64,000 bases of DNA from Ferruginivarius sediminum (GTDB lineage: Bacteria; Pseudomonadota; Alphaproteobacteria; Kiloniellales; Rhodovibrionaceae): assembly GCF_003344765.1 (NCBI RefSeq), contig NZ_QPMH01000004.1, forward strand, positions 1-64,000, in the 5' to 3' direction. The number at the start of each line of letters is the position of its first letter. Within the stretch, counting starts at the first letter, position 1. Positions 35,756 through 45,115 of the stretch are shown here, one piece after another. The notes under the pieces are model-generated. The model made no database searches. It saw only the letters and a list, made by a program, of their open reading frames with translations, and had not been told where the DNA came from. Made by a program: the position numbers and the translations under genes.

Positions 35756-36475
35756 TTACTCCGCCTTCTCCTTGCCACCCTCTTCCGTACCCTCGGCGCC
35801 GGCCTCTTCCTCGGCGGGCGCTTCCTCGGCCTCGCCGGCTTCCTCGGCGACATGCTCGGCCTCGACCTCGGCCTGCTCCTCCGCCGCCTCGGCCTTCACC
35901 GCGCTCGGCGCGGCGATGGTGGCGATGGTGAAGTCGCGGTCCTCGATGGTCGGACGCGCGCCCTCGGGCAGCTTGACGCTGCTGATGTGGGCGGAGTCGT
36001 TGATTTCGAGTCCGGCAAGCGGCACCTCGATGTAGGCGGGCATGTTGTCGGCACGGCACAGCATTTCGACCGTGTGGCGTACGACGTTCAGCACGCCGCC
36101 GCGCTTCAAGCCGGGCGACTCTTCCTCGCCGGTGAAGTGGACCGGAACCTCGATCGTCACCTCCGTCTTCGCCGAGACGCGCAGGAAGTCCAGGTGGCGC
36201 GGCCGGTCGGTGACGGGATCGAGCTGCAGGTCGCGGCAGATGGCAAGCTGCTTGCCGCGCACGCCCTCGACCCGGATGTCGTAGAGACGGGTGAAGAAAC
36301 CGGGCTTCTGATAGATCTCGCGGTCAAGGGTGCCGGGATCGAAAGTCACCAGCACGGGATCCTTGCCAGCGCCATAGATCACGCCGGGGATACGCCCGTT
36401 GCGCCGCGCGCGGCGGGCTGCCCCCTTGCCGGCCCGCTCCCGCTGCTGCGCTTCGAGGACATGGCTTTCGCTCAT
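35756..36475 (-). CDS. rplY: 50S ribosomal protein L25/CTC
   Basis: A 239-aa long-form L25 (general stress protein CTC). The N-terminal 5S-rRNA-binding domain covers KGAARRARRNGRIPGVIYG to about residue 95; the TL5-type C-terminal domain follows to about 185 (PVHFTGEEESPGLKRGG). The last ~45 residues are a Glu/Ala-rich acidic tail, long but seen in other alphaproteobacteria. The ATG at 36475 has AGGAGAG 6 bases upstream. Confidence 0.95.
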   Translation of the reverse strand: MSESHVLEAQQRERAGKGAARRARRNGRIPGVIYGAGKDPVLVTFDPGTLDREIYQKPGFFTRLYDIRVEGVRGKQLAICRDLQLDPVTDRPRHLDFLRVSAKTEVTIEVPVHFTGEEESPGLKRGGVLNVVRHTVEMLCRADNMPAYIEVPLAGLEINDSAHISSVKLPEGARPTIEDRDFTIATIAAPSAVKAEAAEEQAEVEAEHVAEEAGEAEEAPAEEEAGAEGTEEGGKEKAE

Positions 36476-36505
36476 CGTTCGTTCTCTCCTTCCAGGTACG
36501 TCAAG

Positions 36506-36561
36506 GGGCGTCCGCGCAACACGGACGCCCGGTGGGGCCGCAGCCTCCAGGGGTGCTGCGG
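36506..36561 (-). terminator. Two stem-loops between prs and rplY
   Basis: A 9-bp hairpin GGGCGTCCG/CGGACGCCC (36506-36530) and a 7-bp hairpin CCGCAGC/GCTGCGG (36538-36561) follow prs on the minus strand. There is no clear T-tract, so they may be weak terminators or mRNA-processing structures. Confidence 0.45.
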
Positions 36562-36582
36562 CGAAACGCGTTGCGCTCCGGC

Positions 36583-37524
36583 CTAGCTCGGCGGGTCGAA
36601 CAGGCTGGAGACCGACCGCTCGTCGCTGATCCGGGCCATCGCCTCGCCAAGCAGCGGCGCGATCGAAAGCTGCCGGATGTTCTGCGCCACGCGCACGGCC
36701 TCGGTCGCGGGGATGCTGTCGGTGATGACCAGCTCCTCCAGCGGCGACGACGATACGCGCGCCACCGCGCCGCCGGACAGTACGCCGTGCGTCACATATG
36801 CGGCCACCGACTGCGCGCCCTTCTCCTTCAGCGCGCGGGCGGCGTTGCACAGCGTCCCGGCGGAATCGACGATGTCGTCCACCAGGATACAGCTTCGATC
36901 CTTCACCTCGCCGATGATGTGCATCACCTCGGAGACGCCGGCACGCTCGCGCCGCTTGTCGATGATGGCCAGATCGGCGTCGAGCCGCTTGGCGATGGCG
37001 CGGGCGCGGACAACGCCGCCGACGTCCGGCGAGACGATCACCAGGCTCTCGCCGTTGTAGCGCTCTTCGATGTCTTGGGTGAAGACCGGCGCCGCATACA
37101 GGTTGTCCGTCGGGATATCGAAGAAACCCTGGATCTGCCCGGCATGCAGGTCGATCGTCAATACGCGGTCGGCGCCGGCGCTGGTGATGATGTTGGCCAG
37201 CAGCTTCGCCGAGATCGGTGTGCGCGGCCCGGACTTCCGGTCCTGGCGCGCATAGCCGTAGTAGGGGATCACCGCCGTCACCCGCCGCGCCGATGCCCGC
37301 TTCAGGGCGTCCAGCGTCACCAGCAGTTCCATGACATTGTCATTGGCCGGGTAGCAGGTGGACTGAATGACGAAGACGTCCTCGCCGCGCATGTTCTCAT
37401 GCACTTCGACGAAGACCTCCATATCGGAGAAGCGTCGGACGCTTGCCTTGGTCAGCGGCAGGTTGAGGTAGGCCGAGATGGCCTCGGCCAGCGGCCGATT
37501 GCTGTTCCCGGTGAGGATTTTCAT
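36583..37524 (-). CDS. prs: Ribose-phosphate pyrophosphokinase
   Basis: A 313-aa PRPP synthase. [17 protein letters not shown] at the start, the catalytic flexible region and [20 protein letters not shown], the PPi-binding [13 protein letters not shown] and PRPP loop [17 protein letters not shown] are intact. It supplies PRPP to purine, pyrimidine, tryptophan and histidine synthesis, so it feeds HisG encoded earlier. The ATG at 37524 was chosen because MKILTGN is the normal N-terminus. Confidence 0.97.
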   Translation of the reverse strand: MKILTGNSNRPLAEAISAYLNLPLTKASVRRFSDMEVFVEVHENMRGEDVFVIQSTCYPANDNVMELLVTLDALKRASARRVTAVIPYYGYARQDRKSGPRTPISAKLLANIITSAGADRVLTIDLHAGQIQGFFDIPTDNLYAAPVFTQDIEERYNGESLVIVSPDVGGVVRARAIAKRLDADLAIIDKRRERAGVSEVMHIIGEVKDRSCILVDDIVDSAGTLCNAARALKEKGAQSVAAYVTHGVLSGGAVARVSSSPLEELVITDSIPATEAVRVAQNIRQLSIAPLLGEAMARISDERSVSSLFDPPS

Positions 37525-37667
37525 GCTTAATCCAGGCGGGCGCTGTTTTTCCGGATCTGCGACGGGCAACGGCCGCGACGGCGTCCGCCACGGCCGGAAA
37601 GCGCGCGGAATGTATCAACGCCCCACCGCTCTGTAAACGCCTGTGACGCCTCCATGACACGGGTTCT

Positions 37668-38624
37668 TCACGAACCGCCGGACTTCGCCGTCAGAACATC
37701 GAGGACGCCCGGCAGTGCCGCGGCCGCGATGGCGTCGGCAAGGGGGTTCCAGCCTTCGTCGATCCGGGCCTGCGGCACCCTGTTGGCCTGGCGCAGGTCA
37801 CCCATCTCGGCGTCGTCGCCGTGGCGGCGCAGGACCCAGACGATCTCCACCGGCCGCGTCATGCCATTGGCGGCTCCGAGAGCCAGCCGTCCCTCGATGA
37901 CGATGTCCCCCTCCTGCGCGTGGTCGGCGACGGGAAGGCCGCGCTCGCGCAGCCGCTGGGCCATCGCCCGCGCCAAGGCACGGGCCGCCGTGCCGGGCTG
38001 GCCGACGACGGGCGCGACAACGATCCGTGTGCCGTGCGGATAGCCGGGCAGGGCGCTTTGCCGCGGCTCCCCGCCTTGGACCATTGCGGCGATGGACGGG
38101 GCCACCGCCCTTGCCAGTCGGCCCAGCACCTCAGGGTCGCCGGCGGTCCATGCTGCCTGGTGCACACGCGCGCGCTGCTCGTGCCGGCCGGCCAGTTCGC
38201 CGCCGGGATCGTAGAGTTCCCAGGTAACGCGAAGCTCGTCGACGGTTTCATTGAACCGCTTGGCATCGACGTCTGCCAGCAGCCAGCGCGCCTTCAGGTT
38301 TGCGCTGGCGACGCTGGCGGTGACGTTCTGGTCGCGCAGCGCCTTTGCCATCGCCTCGGCCAGGGCCATCGGCTCACCCGGCACATCGCCGGAGGGCTCC
38401 GCGACGGCAATCCCGTAGCGGTCCGGCAGTAGAAGAAGAGGGTTGTCGCCCTTCGTGGCCGGTTTGAAGGGTTGCGGGAGCTGCCCGCAACCGGCCAACA
38501 GAAGCAGCAGCGCCACCGTCAGGGCGCAGGCGAGGGACCGGGCTAGACCACCAGCACGCAGGTGGCCAGCGTCCCGACGACGAGGAAGACGCAGAACAGA
38601 ACGATGTGCGGCATCGCCGATCAT
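37668..38624 (-). CDS. Uncharacterised outer-membrane-type lipoprotein
   Basis: A protein with a lipobox LLLLAGCGQ after a hydrophobic stretch, so a lipoprotein; the mature ~270 residues have two similar alpha/beta halves (GIAVAEPSGDVPGEPM and GTRIVVAPVVGQPG), suggestive of a repeated domain binding sugar or peptide. Using the ATG at 38624 gives 318 aa, with an unusually long n-region of about 35 residues. That ATG has its AAGGA box directly adjacent, too close to work well, so the true start is uncertain. Function unknown. Confidence 0.65.
   Translation of the reverse strand: MIGDAAHRSVLRLPRRRDAGHLRAGGLARSLACALTVALLLLLAGCGQLPQPFKPATKGDNPLLLLPDRYGIAVAEPSGDVPGEPMALAEAMAKALRDQNVTASVASANLKARWLLADVDAKRFNETVDELRVTWELYDPGGELAGRHEQRARVHQAAWTAGDPEVLGRLARAVAPSIAAMVQGGEPRQSALPGYPHGTRIVVAPVVGQPGTAARALARAMAQRLRERGLPVADHAQEGDIVIEGRLALGAANGMTRPVEIVWVLRRHGDDAEMGDLRQANRVPQARIDEGWNPLADAIAAAALPGVLDVLTAKSGGS
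38543..38614 (-). CDS. Possible 23-aa membrane micropeptide
   Basis: The frame MPHIVLFCVFLVVGTLATCV (three more residues follow) is one complete transmembrane helix. Its ATG is about 10 bases from AAGGA, better placed than for the overlapping lipoprotein start. It ends inside the lipoprotein's signal-peptide region in another frame, so translation could couple the two. Confidence 0.4.
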   Translation of the reverse strand: MPHIVLFCVFLVVGTLATCVLVV

Positions 38625-38635
38625 TCCTTGCGAGG

Positions 38636-39790
38636 TCACGCGAACACGGGGAACTCCAGCGCCAGCTTCGATAGCGGCTCGGCACCGTTTTCCCCGATCA
38701 AGCTGGTGCGGCCAGGGCACATCGCCAAGCGCCGGTCGCTGTCCATGATGATGATATGCACGAAGATCACCATGCCGGGGCGTACCTCCACCGGGTTGTC
38801 GCGGTAGAGCATCGGCCAGTCCATCCAGTTTGGCGCGAAGGTCGTGCCCAGCGAGTAACCGCAGGCGTTGAGCCGATGCGCCTGGTAGCCGGCGGCGTCC
38901 AGCGTCCGGGCATGGGCGGCGAAAGCCTCGCCGAAGGTGTCGCCGGGCTTCAGTGCCTCCTCGACGGCCATCACCGCGTCCTGCGCCACCTTCGCCATCT
39001 CCCGTTGGCGGTCCGGCGGCTCGCCGACGCGAACGGTGCGCATCAGCGCCGCATGATAGCGCCGGTAGACGCCCGCCCACTCCAGCGTCAACTGATCGTT
39101 CCCGCCGAGGTTTTGCCGGCCGGTCTGATAGCGGCACAGCAGGGCGTGGTCGTCCGAGCCGATGATGAACTCGTTGCCGGAATAGTCGCCGCCGCCCTCG
39201 AACACGGCGCCCTGCATCGCGGAAAGGATCGTCCCCTCGAAGGCACCGGGTTCGATCTTCGCGGCGGCCGCGTGGAACGCGGCGTCGCCCAGTTCCCCCG
39301 CCTTGCGAACATAGGCTATTTCCGCCGGGCTCTTCACCACGCGCAGCCGGCTGATCAGGAGCGAGGCGTCCTCCAGCCGGCAGAAACCATCGAGCGCGGC
39401 GTCCAGGCGCTTGCCGTTGCGTGCGGTCAGGCCATAGGCCTCGTACTCGACGCCAAGGCGCTTCCCCGCCAGCCCGAAACCGCGCAGAATCTCGCGCAAC
39501 TCCTCCGCAGGATCGCCGCCCTCGCGGTCCTCCCAGACACGGATATCCTCCACCGTCGAGGTCAACTGCGCCTGCCGCAGGTCCGGCGAGCGCGCCAGCA
39601 GCATCATCCGGCCGTCCGCGCCGATGTAGAGGCATTGAAAGAAGACATAACCGAAGCCGTCGTAGCCGGTCAGCCAGTACATGCTCTCCTGGCGGAAGCA
39701 CAGCAGGCCGTCCAGCCCGGCCTCGGCGATGGCGGCACAGGCGCGGCCTTGGCGCGCGGCGAACTCGTCACGTGTGAAATGCAGACTCAT
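38636..39790 (-). CDS. M24-family (creatinase/ectoine-hydrolase-like) protein
   Basis: A 384-aa pita-bread-fold protein with the creatinase N-terminal domain (to about 140) and the M24 C-terminal domain. The usual dinuclear-metal ligands are replaced: TLEWAGVYRRYHAALMRT has Glu and Ala where two Asp are expected, GYSLGTTF replaces the His motif and PGMVIFVHIIIMDSD lacks the Glu. This resembles creatinase and ectoine hydrolase DoeA, which work without metal. A non-metal amidohydrolase acting on a small compound is likely; no doe genes are adjacent. It begins 3 bp after pgeF. Confidence 0.75.
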   Translation of the reverse strand: MSLHFTRDEFAARQGRACAAIAEAGLDGLLCFRQESMYWLTGYDGFGYVFFQCLYIGADGRMMLLARSPDLRQAQLTSTVEDIRVWEDREGGDPAEELREILRGFGLAGKRLGVEYEAYGLTARNGKRLDAALDGFCRLEDASLLISRLRVVKSPAEIAYVRKAGELGDAAFHAAAAKIEPGAFEGTILSAMQGAVFEGGGDYSGNEFIIGSDDHALLCRYQTGRQNLGGNDQLTLEWAGVYRRYHAALMRTVRVGEPPDRQREMAKVAQDAVMAVEEALKPGDTFGEAFAAHARTLDAAGYQAHRLNACGYSLGTTFAPNWMDWPMLYRDNPVEVRPGMVIFVHIIIMDSDRRLAMCPGRTSLIGENGAEPLSKLALEFPVFA

Positions 39791-39793
39791 GGA

Positions 39794-40582
39794 TCAGGGC
39801 TCGATGTAGATGGCGGACAGTAGGCGGCCGTAATCCGACTCCCCCCGTTTGCTGCCGCGGCGGTAACTGAAGAAACGGTCCTCTTCCAGGCAGGTGTCGC
39901 AGGGCAGCGCCTGCACGTCCTTGAGGCCGAGGGCGGCAAGGCGGCGTGCGACATAGCCCTTGAGGTCGAACATGAAATGGCCTGCCCGCGCCGCCGGGGT
40001 GAAGAAATCGCCGTTGTCGCGGGCCTGCTCCAGGAACGGTTCGGGGAACTCAGGACCCACCTCGTAGGAGGTCTTGCCGATGCAGGGGCCGATGCCGGCG
40101 ACGATCCGCTGGCGTTGCGCGCCCAGGCTCTCCATCGCTTCGATACAGGACAGCAGAACACCGCCGAACGCGCCGCGCCAGCCGGCATGCGCGGCGCCCA
40201 CCACGCCCGCGCCCTGGTCCGCGAACAGCACCGGCGCGCAGTCGGCCGTCAGCACGCCCAGCGCCAGTCCGGGTGTGGACGTGGCCATCGCGTCCAGCCT
40301 TGGCCCTTCGCCGGGTGCCCAGGCGCGGTCCACCACCGTCGCCTCGGCCGAATGAATCTGGTAGGCGGTGACAAGCTCGCCATCCGGCAGGTCCATCGCC
40401 GCCATCGCTCGCCGGCGGTTCTCCAGCACGCTGGCGCGCGAATCCTTCGAGCCGGGGCCGCAGTTCAGCGACTCGTAGATACCCTGGCTCACTCCGCCAC
40501 GCCGGCTGAAAAAGGCGTGGCGGACACCGCTGAGGTGATTGAAGCTGCCGATGGTCAGCATCGGTGGCGCGCATTCGCTCAT
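39794..40582 (-). CDS. pgeF: Peptidoglycan editing factor PgeF (laccase-domain, YfiH)
   Basis: A 262-aa protein of the YfiH/Cu-oxidase_4 family. The zinc-type ligands are in QIHSAEATVVD, LTADCAPVLFAD and AAHAGWRGAFGGV; GIGPCIGKTSYEVG follows. E. coli PgeF removes misincorporated serine from peptidoglycan precursors. It is transcribed just before the M24-like gene and after the MidA-like methyltransferase. Confidence 0.92.
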   Translation of the reverse strand: MSECAPPMLTIGSFNHLSGVRHAFFSRRGGVSQGIYESLNCGPGSKDSRASVLENRRRAMAAMDLPDGELVTAYQIHSAEATVVDRAWAPGEGPRLDAMATSTPGLALGVLTADCAPVLFADQGAGVVGAAHAGWRGAFGGVLLSCIEAMESLGAQRQRIVAGIGPCIGKTSYEVGPEFPEPFLEQARDNGDFFTPAARAGHFMFDLKGYVARRLAALGLKDVQALPCDTCLEEDRFFSYRRGSKRGESDYGRLLSAIYIEP

Positions 40583-40614
40583 GATTGTCTTGTAGCCGCT
40601 AAAAAGTGGACTTG

Positions 40615-41715
40615 TTAAGCGTCCTCTTGCGGAAAACCCGCCGGGACGCCGAATCCGGGCGGGACGACGGCCAGGGCCTTGAACAGCCTACCCATCTGCT
40701 GCGGTGCCGTCAGCCGCTTCACGGCCTCATCGATGTCGTTCCGCTGGCGTGGACTCGCATTCGCCTTCAGGATGTCCGCGCGCTGACGCAGACCCAGGCC
40801 AAGCAGGAAGTCTCCCTGACCGACCGGGCCGTGCACCTCCGCACCTGCCTCACGGGCGGCCCGCACCAGCGTAGGGAAATCGACGTGGGCCGTCAGGTCC
40901 GCCTCGCCCGGCGTGTCCAGCACGTCGGCGCGGCGGTGCCGTTGCACGGCCTGGAGCGTCGGCTCGGCCGCCGGCGCCGCCCGGCCGTAGTCCACCGCAA
41001 GCACAGCACCGCCATGTGTCGCGACCCGGCGCGCCAGCTCGTGCATGACGGAGATCGCGGCAGGCGAGATCTCCACCACGGCGCCAGTCTCGGCTCCGCG
41101 CAGGGCCTCGGGCACGTAAGCTTCGGCCTGCGGACCTGGCGCGGCAAGCGCGAAGGCGAGGCGGTCGGCATCGGGGTCGTAGCCCACCATGCGCTCGCAC
41201 CAGCCGCGGGGCGTCTTCTCGAACTGCCGTATCGGAAGCGCGTCGAAAAACTCGTTGGCGATGGCGAGGACGGGGGTTTCGGGAAGCTCCGCCACCTCGG
41301 CGTGCCAAATGACGTCTACGTCCCGCAGCGTGTCCCTTTGGCGGGCACGGAGGGCGGGGCTCAACTCAACGAGATGCAGCCGCAGCGCGTCACGGAAGCC
41401 TGGCAGCATACCGGCCGCGCGTAGGGCGTCGCTCATCAGGGTGCCGCGTCCGGGTCCCAATTCAGCCAGGACAACCGGGTCCGGCATGCCCAGGCGCTGC
41501 CACGCCTCGGCGCACCACAGGCCGATCAACTCCCCGAACATCTGGCTGATTTCCGGGGCTGTCACGAAGTCGCCGGCCGCGCCGAAGGGGTCGCGCGTGC
41601 TGTAGTAACCCTGGGACGGGTGCGTCAGGACCTCGGCCATGTACTCCGCGACGGTGATCGGGCCGGAGAGCGCAATCCGCCGCTTCAAGCGGTCCAGAGG
41701 GCCAGTGCTCGTCAT
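40615..41715 (-). CDS. Class I SAM methyltransferase, MidA/NDUFAF7-like
   Basis: A 366-aa protein of the DUF185/NDUFAF7 family. PITVAEYMAEVLTHPSQGYY and DFVTAPEISQMFGELIG are the N-terminal signature; the SAM motif is ELGPGRGTLMSD; IANEFFDALPIRQFE follows. Mitochondrial NDUFAF7 dimethylates an arginine of complex I subunit NDUFS2; the bacterial target is unproven. The ATG overlaps the lgt stop (ATGA). Confidence 0.9.
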   Translation of the reverse strand: MTSTGPLDRLKRRIALSGPITVAEYMAEVLTHPSQGYYSTRDPFGAAGDFVTAPEISQMFGELIGLWCAEAWQRLGMPDPVVLAELGPGRGTLMSDALRAAGMLPGFRDALRLHLVELSPALRARQRDTLRDVDVIWHAEVAELPETPVLAIANEFFDALPIRQFEKTPRGWCERMVGYDPDADRLAFALAAPGPQAEAYVPEALRGAETGAVVEISPAAISVMHELARRVATHGGAVLAVDYGRAAPAAEPTLQAVQRHRRADVLDTPGEADLTAHVDFPTLVRAAREAGAEVHGPVGQGDFLLGLGLRQRADILKANASPRQRNDIDEAVKRLTAPQQMGRLFKALAVVPPGFGVPAGFPQEDA

Positions 41716-42521
41716 GCCCGTTCGGCCGTGCGGCGGCGGGTCCAGACGAGAATTCCCACGCCCACCGCCATCATCGGCAGCGACAGGATCTGCCCCATCG
41801 TCGTGCCGAAGACGAGGAATCCGAGGAAGGCATCCGGCTCGCGGAAGAACTCGACGATGAAGCGGGCCAGGCCATAGCCCAGCAGGAATACGCCGGAGGC
41901 CGTGCCGGGCTTGTGCAGGCAGCCGCGCCGTTGCAGGACGAAGAGGACGGCGAACAGGACCGCGCCCTCCAGCAGCGCCTCGTAGATCTGGCTGGGATGG
42001 CGCGCGACCGGCCCGCCGGCGGGAAACACCATCGCCCAGGGCACATCCTCGGCCGGGCGGCCGTAAAGCTCGCCATTGATGAAGTTCGAGACGCGGCCGA
42101 AGAACAGGCCTATCGGCGTGGCGCAGGCGACGATGTCGGTCAGCGCGAAGAAGCCGATCCCCCGCTTGCGGGCGAACAGGTACATCGCCCCGATCATGCC
42201 GAGAAGCCCGCCGTGGAAGGCCATGCCGCCGTGCCACAGGAACGCGATGCTGAGTGGGTTCGAGAGGTAGTAGCCCGGCTGGTAGAACAGGACATAGCCC
42301 AGGCGTCCGCCCAGCACCACGCCCAGCGTCGCCCACAGCAGGAAGTCGTCGAACGCCTCCATCGTCAGCGCCTTCGAGGGCGACTTCGTGCTCAGCGCCC
42401 GGCAGTACCGCCAGCCCAGGAGCAGCCCGGCGATATAGGCCAGCGCGTACCAGCGGATGGCCAGCGGGCCAAGCTCGATCGCGATCGGGTCGATCTGCGG
42501 GTAGGGAAGGGTCAGGAACAT
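41712..42521 (-). CDS. lgt: Prolipoprotein diacylglyceryl transferase
   Basis: A 269-aa inner-membrane enzyme with about seven transmembrane segments that attaches diacylglycerol to the lipobox cysteine, for example of the lipoproteins in this window. Key motifs are LGGRLGYVLFYQPGYY, the invariant WHGGMAFHGGLLG with the catalytic His/Gly region, and GRVSNFINGELYGRP with its signature Asn. The order lgt-midA-pgeF is usual in Rhodospirillales. Confidence 0.97.
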   Translation of the reverse strand: MFLTLPYPQIDPIAIELGPLAIRWYALAYIAGLLLGWRYCRALSTKSPSKALTMEAFDDFLLWATLGVVLGGRLGYVLFYQPGYYLSNPLSIAFLWHGGMAFHGGLLGMIGAMYLFARKRGIGFFALTDIVACATPIGLFFGRVSNFINGELYGRPAEDVPWAMVFPAGGPVARHPSQIYEALLEGAVLFAVLFVLQRRGCLHKPGTASGVFLLGYGLARFIVEFFREPDAFLGFLVFGTTMGQILSLPMMAVGVGILVWTRRRTAERA

Positions 42522-42540
42522 GATCGGGACGCACCGGCGC

Positions 42541-43524
42541 TCATACGTAGGGGTCGTCGCGCAGCAGGAAGTCCTGCACATAGCGCCGCACGCCGTCCTC
42601 CAGCTCGGTGAAGGGGCGCATATAGCCGGCGCCGCGCAAACGGCCGAGGCTGGCCTGCGTGAAGTATTGGTACTTGTCGCGAATCGCCTCCGGCGTGGGA
42701 ATGAATTCGATCCGCTCCTTTTCGTCCATCGCCGCGAAGACGGCCTTCGCGAGGTCCAGGAAGGTACGCGCCCGGCCGGTGCCGACGTTGAACAGGCCGC
42801 TGCCGACCTCGCCGTCCAGGCACGCCAGCACGACGTCGACGCAATCGTCGACGTGGACGAAGTCGCGCAACTGCTCACCGTCGGCATAGTCGGGGTGGTG
42901 CGACTTGAACAGCTTCGCGGCCTCGCCACGCCGGATTTGCTGGAACAGGTGCCAGGCGACGCTGGCCTGCCCGCCCTTGTGGTACTCGTTCGGGCCGTAG
43001 ACGTTGAAGAACTTCAGCCCGACCCAGTGCGGCGGCGCGGCCTCTCCCTCGCTTACTCTTCGCGCAACCCAGCGGTCGAAGATCTGCTTGCTCCAGCCAT
43101 AGCCGTTCAGCGGGCGCAGGGTGGCCAGGTGGTCCGGGTCGTAGCCGTCCTCGAAGCCCTTGGCGCCGTCGCCGTAGGTCGCCGCCGAGGAGGCGTAGAT
43201 CAGCGGCACCCGCACCTCGGCGCACCAGTCCCAGAGCGCGCGGGAGGGGTGGTAGTTGTTGGCCAACAGGCGGTCGCCGTCGCGCTCCGTGGTTGCCGAG
43301 ATCGCGCCCATGTGGACCACCGCCTGCAGGCTGTCGCCGTACCCTTCCAGCGCCTCGCCCAGGCTCTCCGGCGGGAGGATGTCCTCAAGCTCGCGCTTGG
43401 CCAGGTTCTGCCACTTCTCGTTCTCGCCAAGCCGATCGCAGACGATAACGCGCGCACCGCGTCGTTCCAGCGCGGCCACGATGTTGGAGCCGATGAAGCC
43501 GGCACCGCCGGTCACGAGGTACAT
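42541..43524 (-). CDS. rfaD: ADP-L-glycero-D-manno-heptose-6-epimerase
   Basis: A 327-aa short-chain dehydrogenase/epimerase with the NAD(P)-binding GGAGFIGSNIV, the catalytic Ser/Tyr-x3-Lys (ASSAATYG, YGWSKQ) and the HldD marks FFNVYGPNEYHKG and GEQLRDFVHVDDCV. It makes the heptose precursor of the LPS inner core. Lgt follows 19 bp downstream. Confidence 0.94.
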   Translation of the reverse strand: MYLVTGGAGFIGSNIVAALERRGARVIVCDRLGENEKWQNLAKRELEDILPPESLGEALEGYGDSLQAVVHMGAISATTERDGDRLLANNYHPSRALWDWCAEVRVPLIYASSAATYGDGAKGFEDGYDPDHLATLRPLNGYGWSKQIFDRWVARRVSEGEAAPPHWVGLKFFNVYGPNEYHKGGQASVAWHLFQQIRRGEAAKLFKSHHPDYADGEQLRDFVHVDDCVDVVLACLDGEVGSGLFNVGTGRARTFLDLAKAVFAAMDEKERIEFIPTPEAIRDKYQYFTQASLGRLRGAGYMRPFTELEDGVRRYVQDFLLRDDPYV

Positions 43525-43767
43525 AGTCTGACGTCCGGTTCCGTGGGTGTTGGGCCTGCGTTTCCAGGCGTCGGCAAGCTGCCGGTCCGCCCCTTATAGA
43601 AGCCGCGGTACGGCACCATCAAGCGTGGCGGCGCGAAACTGCCGAAGGTATCGGAGAGCCGCCTTGATGGCGAGCCATGCGGCGCCCATACTTTGTTCGG
43701 TACTTTTGTTTCGCGCCCGGGCCGGCCGCAGGCCCGGCGCAAGCCGTTTTTTTGGAGGAATGCCGCC

Positions 43768-44157
43768 ATGCAAAGCCAGAATCGCCTGTTCGACGATCTT
43801 GCGCGCGTCGCCAGCGGCGCGCTCGGGGTTGCCAGCGGCATGCGAAGCGAGGTCGAGGGCCGCCTGCGCGAGCAGTTCGAGCGGATCATGTCGCAGATGG
43901 ACCTCGTCACGCGGGAGGAATACGAGGTCGTTCAGGCGATGGCCCAGCGGGCGCGCGAGGAGCAGGAAGAACTCGCGGAGAAGGTTGAGAAGATGGAGGC
44001 CCGGCTGGCGGAACTGGAGAAGCGCGGCAGTGCGCCCAAGCCCCGCGCAAAGGCCGCGAGCCGGACGAGCAAGACGAAAAGTACCTCGGCCGGGACGAAA
44101 GGTCCCGCCGCTTCCGGCAAGGGCGGTAAATCCGGATCCGACCAAGCCGGGACGTGA
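43768..44157 (+). CDS. ubiK: UbiK/BMFP accessory factor
   Basis: A 129-aa protein of the BMFP family (YqiC/UbiK): the N-terminal amphipathic segment QNRLFDDLARVASGALG and the coiled coil EEQEELAEKVEKMEARLAEL (about 71-90). A Lys/Ala/Ser-rich tail follows. E. coli UbiK assists aerobic ubiquinone synthesis. The ATG at 43768 has GGAGG 9 bases upstream. The ~240 bp before it, divergent from rfaD, should hold both promoters. Confidence 0.88.
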   Translation: MQSQNRLFDDLARVASGALGVASGMRSEVEGRLREQFERIMSQMDLVTREEYEVVQAMAQRAREEQEELAEKVEKMEARLAELEKRGSAPKPRAKAASRTSKTKSTSAGTKGPAASGKGGKSGSDQAGT

Positions 44158-44198
44158 GAGGCGGGGGCACATCAGCCCGGCGATCTTCATGAAGCGCC

Positions 44199-44231
44199 CG
44201 GCGGCCCCGCGATACGACCGCGGGGCCGCCG
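44199..44231. terminator. Bidirectional stem-loop between ubiK and fasciclin gene
   Basis: A perfect 13-bp inverted repeat CGGCGGCCCCGCG / CGCGGGGCCGCCG with a 7-base loop lies between the convergent ends of ubiK and the fasciclin gene. It lacks a long T-tract on either side but is positioned as a shared terminator. Confidence 0.65.
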
Positions 44232-44244
44232 TGCTTCCAGTTGG

Positions 44245-44748
44245 CTATGACGTCGGCAGAACGACTGAGTCGATGACGTGGATGACGCCGTTACTGGTTT
44301 CGATGTCGGCCAGGATGACGGTGGCCTGATCCACCATCACGCTGCCTCCCGTGGCGTCGACGGAGAGCTTGCTGCCCTCGGCCGTGTCGACGGTGGCCTT
44401 CTTGCCGGCGATGTCCGAGGACATGATCTTGCCGGGCACCACGTGGTACTTGAGGATCGCCTGAAGCTTCGACTTGTTCTCCGGCTTCAACAGATCGTCC
44501 AGCGTACCGGCGGGAAGCTTCGCGAAGGCATCGTTCGTCGGAGCGAACACGGTGAAGGGGCCCTCGCTCTTCAGCGTCCCGGCCAGATCGGCCGCGGTGA
44601 CGGCCGTCACCAGAGTCTTGAAGCGCTCATCCCCGGCGGCCGTATCGACAATGTCCTTTTTCATCGCACCGGCGAAAGCCGTGGCGCTTACAGCCATGAT
44701 GGCGATGACGGCAAGGGCGGATGTAATTCGACGAAGTCGCATTTCCAT
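44245..44748 (-). CDS. Secreted fasciclin (FAS1) domain protein
   Basis: A 167-aa protein with a signal peptide (about 1-26, ending AFA) and one FAS1 domain: [20 protein letters not shown], then [19 protein letters not shown] (H1-type motif) and the C-terminal [18 protein letters not shown]1 domains mediate adhesion. It is divergent from the FapF-like gene, so a link with the amyloid-like surface system is possible but unproven. Confidence 0.9.
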   Translation of the reverse strand: MEMRLRRITSALAVIAIMAVSATAFAGAMKKDIVDTAAGDERFKTLVTAVTAADLAGTLKSEGPFTVFAPTNDAFAKLPAGTLDDLLKPENKSKLQAILKYHVVPGKIMSSDIAGKKATVDTAEGSKLSVDATGGSVMVDQATVILADIETSNGVIHVIDSVVLPTS

Positions 44749-45115
44749 AAACCTCGTTTGACGTCGTGCCCGATGTCCGATGTACGCATCGACCGGCGCC
44801 TTGGATGTTCGATGCCGGCCGTCGATACTGCCGTCGCTGACCGATGGCCCTGGTGTTCACAACATATGTTATTACTCAATCGATCGATTATGTTTGAAAA
44901 TCAACGGACCACGAGAAGTGCTGAAAAAGGTCACTGGTCAAAGCCGCCGATAGTGTGTCCAATATCGACCGAACTAGACTTTCGTTCTATCTGCCGGCGT
45001 CCGATGCGTCATTGGATATTCCTTGAACTTGTGTCAGTTCGTCAGTAGAAACGGGATGGGCAGGGATGAACTTTGCCCGCGGCACACGGGCGGTACGCAG
45101 ACAGGGGGGGGTGCG
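44749..45115. promoter_or_regulatory. Divergent intergenic region, fasciclin / FapF-like
   Basis: This 367-bp gap should hold promoters in both directions. Its middle is AT-richer and includes the 12-bp perfect palindrome AATCGATCGATT at 44878-44889, a possible operator. Open frames inside it have no codon structure resembling neighbours. Confidence 0.45.
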
